NCBI GenBank assembly: GCA_045651865.1
Contig: JAZRTC010000025.1
Span: 1 to 6,556 of the forward strand
Origin: RGIG1959 sp045651865
Lineage (GTDB): Bacteria; Bacillota; Clostridia; Oscillospirales; Acutalibacteraceae
DNA length: 6,556 nucleotides
Direction of reading: 5' to 3'
Every line of letters starts with the position of its first letter. Positions within the stretch are counted from its first letter, which is position 1. A program made the position numbers and the translations under genes. Shown here piece by piece: positions 6,096 to 6,556 of the stretch. Under the pieces are notes generated by a model that saw only the letters and a list, made by a program, of their open reading frames with translations, was not told the DNA's origin and ran no database searches.

Positions 6096-6556
6096 ATGGA
6101 AGCGATCCGTATACAGGGACTTACCAAACGGTATAAAGATGTATTGGCAGTGGATAACCTGTCGCTGTCTGTGAGGCAAGGCGAATTGCTGGCGTTGCTC
6201 GGTATCAACGGTGCGGGAAAAACGACAACCGTTAAAATGCTGTCCTGCCTGACACAGCCGACAAGCGGTGATGCGTTTTTGAACGGCAAAAGCATTGTGA
6301 ATGAAGCGGCGGCAGTCAAAGCGATGATTGCGGTTTCTCCGCAGGAGACAGCCGTTGCGAGCGGATTGTCGGTGCGTGAAAATCTGGAGTTGATGTGCGG
6401 TGTGCACGGTTTCCGAAAGAGCGAACGACAAGCGAAGGTAGAACGAATTGCCCAAAAGCTCGGACTGGATGCCGTGATGAATAAAAAGGCTGGAAAGCTG
6501 TCGGGTGGCTGGCAACGGCGTTTGAGCATTGCGATGGCGCTTATCAGCGAGCCTGA
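6096..6556 (+). CDS. ABC transporter ATP-binding protein, N-terminal part (runs off right edge)
   Basis: The first 153 residues of an ABC ATPase that would power a membrane permease, presumably encoded beyond the window. Residues start MEAIRIQGLTKRYKDVLAVD, with an A-loop tyrosine (Tyr13), Walker A GINGAGKTT (36-44, Lys42), Q-loop SPQET (Gln83), and the signature LSGGWQRR (135-142). The window ends at SEP, just before Walker B. The overall pattern (LTKRY, DNLSLSVRQGE, TSGDAFLNGK) fits the CcmA/DrrA/NatA-type exporter ATPases, which act as dimers with separate permeases. The signature has Trp where Gln, Met or Glu is usual. GGAG at 6084-6087 gives 8-base spacing to the ATG at 6096. Position behind the TetR gene suggests drug, lipid or peptide export under that repressor's control. 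No stop is reached, so the true length is unknown. Confidence 0.92.
   Translation, partial: MEAIRIQGLTKRYKDVLAVDNLSLSVRQGELLALLGINGAGKTTTVKMLSCLTQPTSGDAFLNGKSIVNEAAAVKAMIAVSPQETAVASGLSVRENLELMCGVHGFRKSERQAKVERIAQKLGLDAVMNKKAGKLSGGWQRRLSIAMALISEP

Noticed and set aside
6044..6529. Reverse-strand open frames opposite the end of the TetR gene and the ABC ATPase
   Set aside because: The + strand frame from 6096 has Walker A, Q-loop and signature motifs in correct order. It only looks less obvious because it runs off the window without a stop.
1..6556. Search for mobile elements, CRISPR arrays, RNA genes and anti-phage system hallmarks
   Set aside because: No terminal inverted repeats, transposase, integrase, regularly spaced repeats, tRNA-like folds or toxin-antitoxin pairs were seen. 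The nuclease-ATPase pair resembles defence modules only in being a two-gene unit, and its neighbours are not defence genes.

Overview
The window looks like a chromosomal stretch from a low-to-mid-GC Firmicute, most likely a clostridial gut or rumen type (Oscillospiraceae/Lachnospiraceae-like). This is inferred from strong AGGAGG-type ribosome binding sites, two intrinsic terminators with T-tracts, a textbook sigma-A promoter (TTGACA, 17 bp, TAAAAT), base composition near 50% GC by eye, and the clostridial flavour of the proteins. No database search was possible, so the genus is not assigned. All genes lie on the + strand and are tightly packed. I see no tRNA, rRNA, CRISPR array, insertion sequence or phage gene.

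Layout: (1) 1-789, the C-terminal three quarters of tryptophanyl-tRNA synthetase (trpS), entering from the left edge. (2) 842-1849, an asparaginase-family amidohydrolase that keeps both catalytic threonines but shows arginine where the catalytic lysine is expected. (3) 1861-1901, a strong intrinsic terminator that abuts the ribosome binding site of the next gene. (4) 1915-3042 and 3044-5413, a two-gene cassette one base apart: an SbcD/Mre11-type metallophosphoesterase and an SbcC/Rad50/YhaN-type coiled-coil ATPase. (5) 5418-5447, a second intrinsic terminator with a GCAA tetraloop. (6) 5457-5485, a strong promoter driving a TetR-family repressor (5530-6090) and the start of an ABC transporter ATPase (6096 to the right edge).

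Functionally, the middle pair should form a Mre11-Rad50-like DNA-end or hairpin processing complex. Its ATPase subunit is shorter than SbcC, has no CxxC zinc hook, and seems to carry a small beta-rich insert in the middle of the coiled coil, closer to the YhaO/YhaN pair of Bacillus than to SbcCD. The last two genes look like a self-regulated efflux or export operon, with the repressor translated just ahead of the transporter it probably controls. The trpS and asparaginase genes look like ordinary housekeeping or metabolic genes and need not be linked to the others.

I did not find a clearly undescribed system. The points most worth a second look are the hookless ATPase with its beta insert, the lysine-to-arginine change in the asparaginase, and the terminator packed against the start of the nuclease gene.
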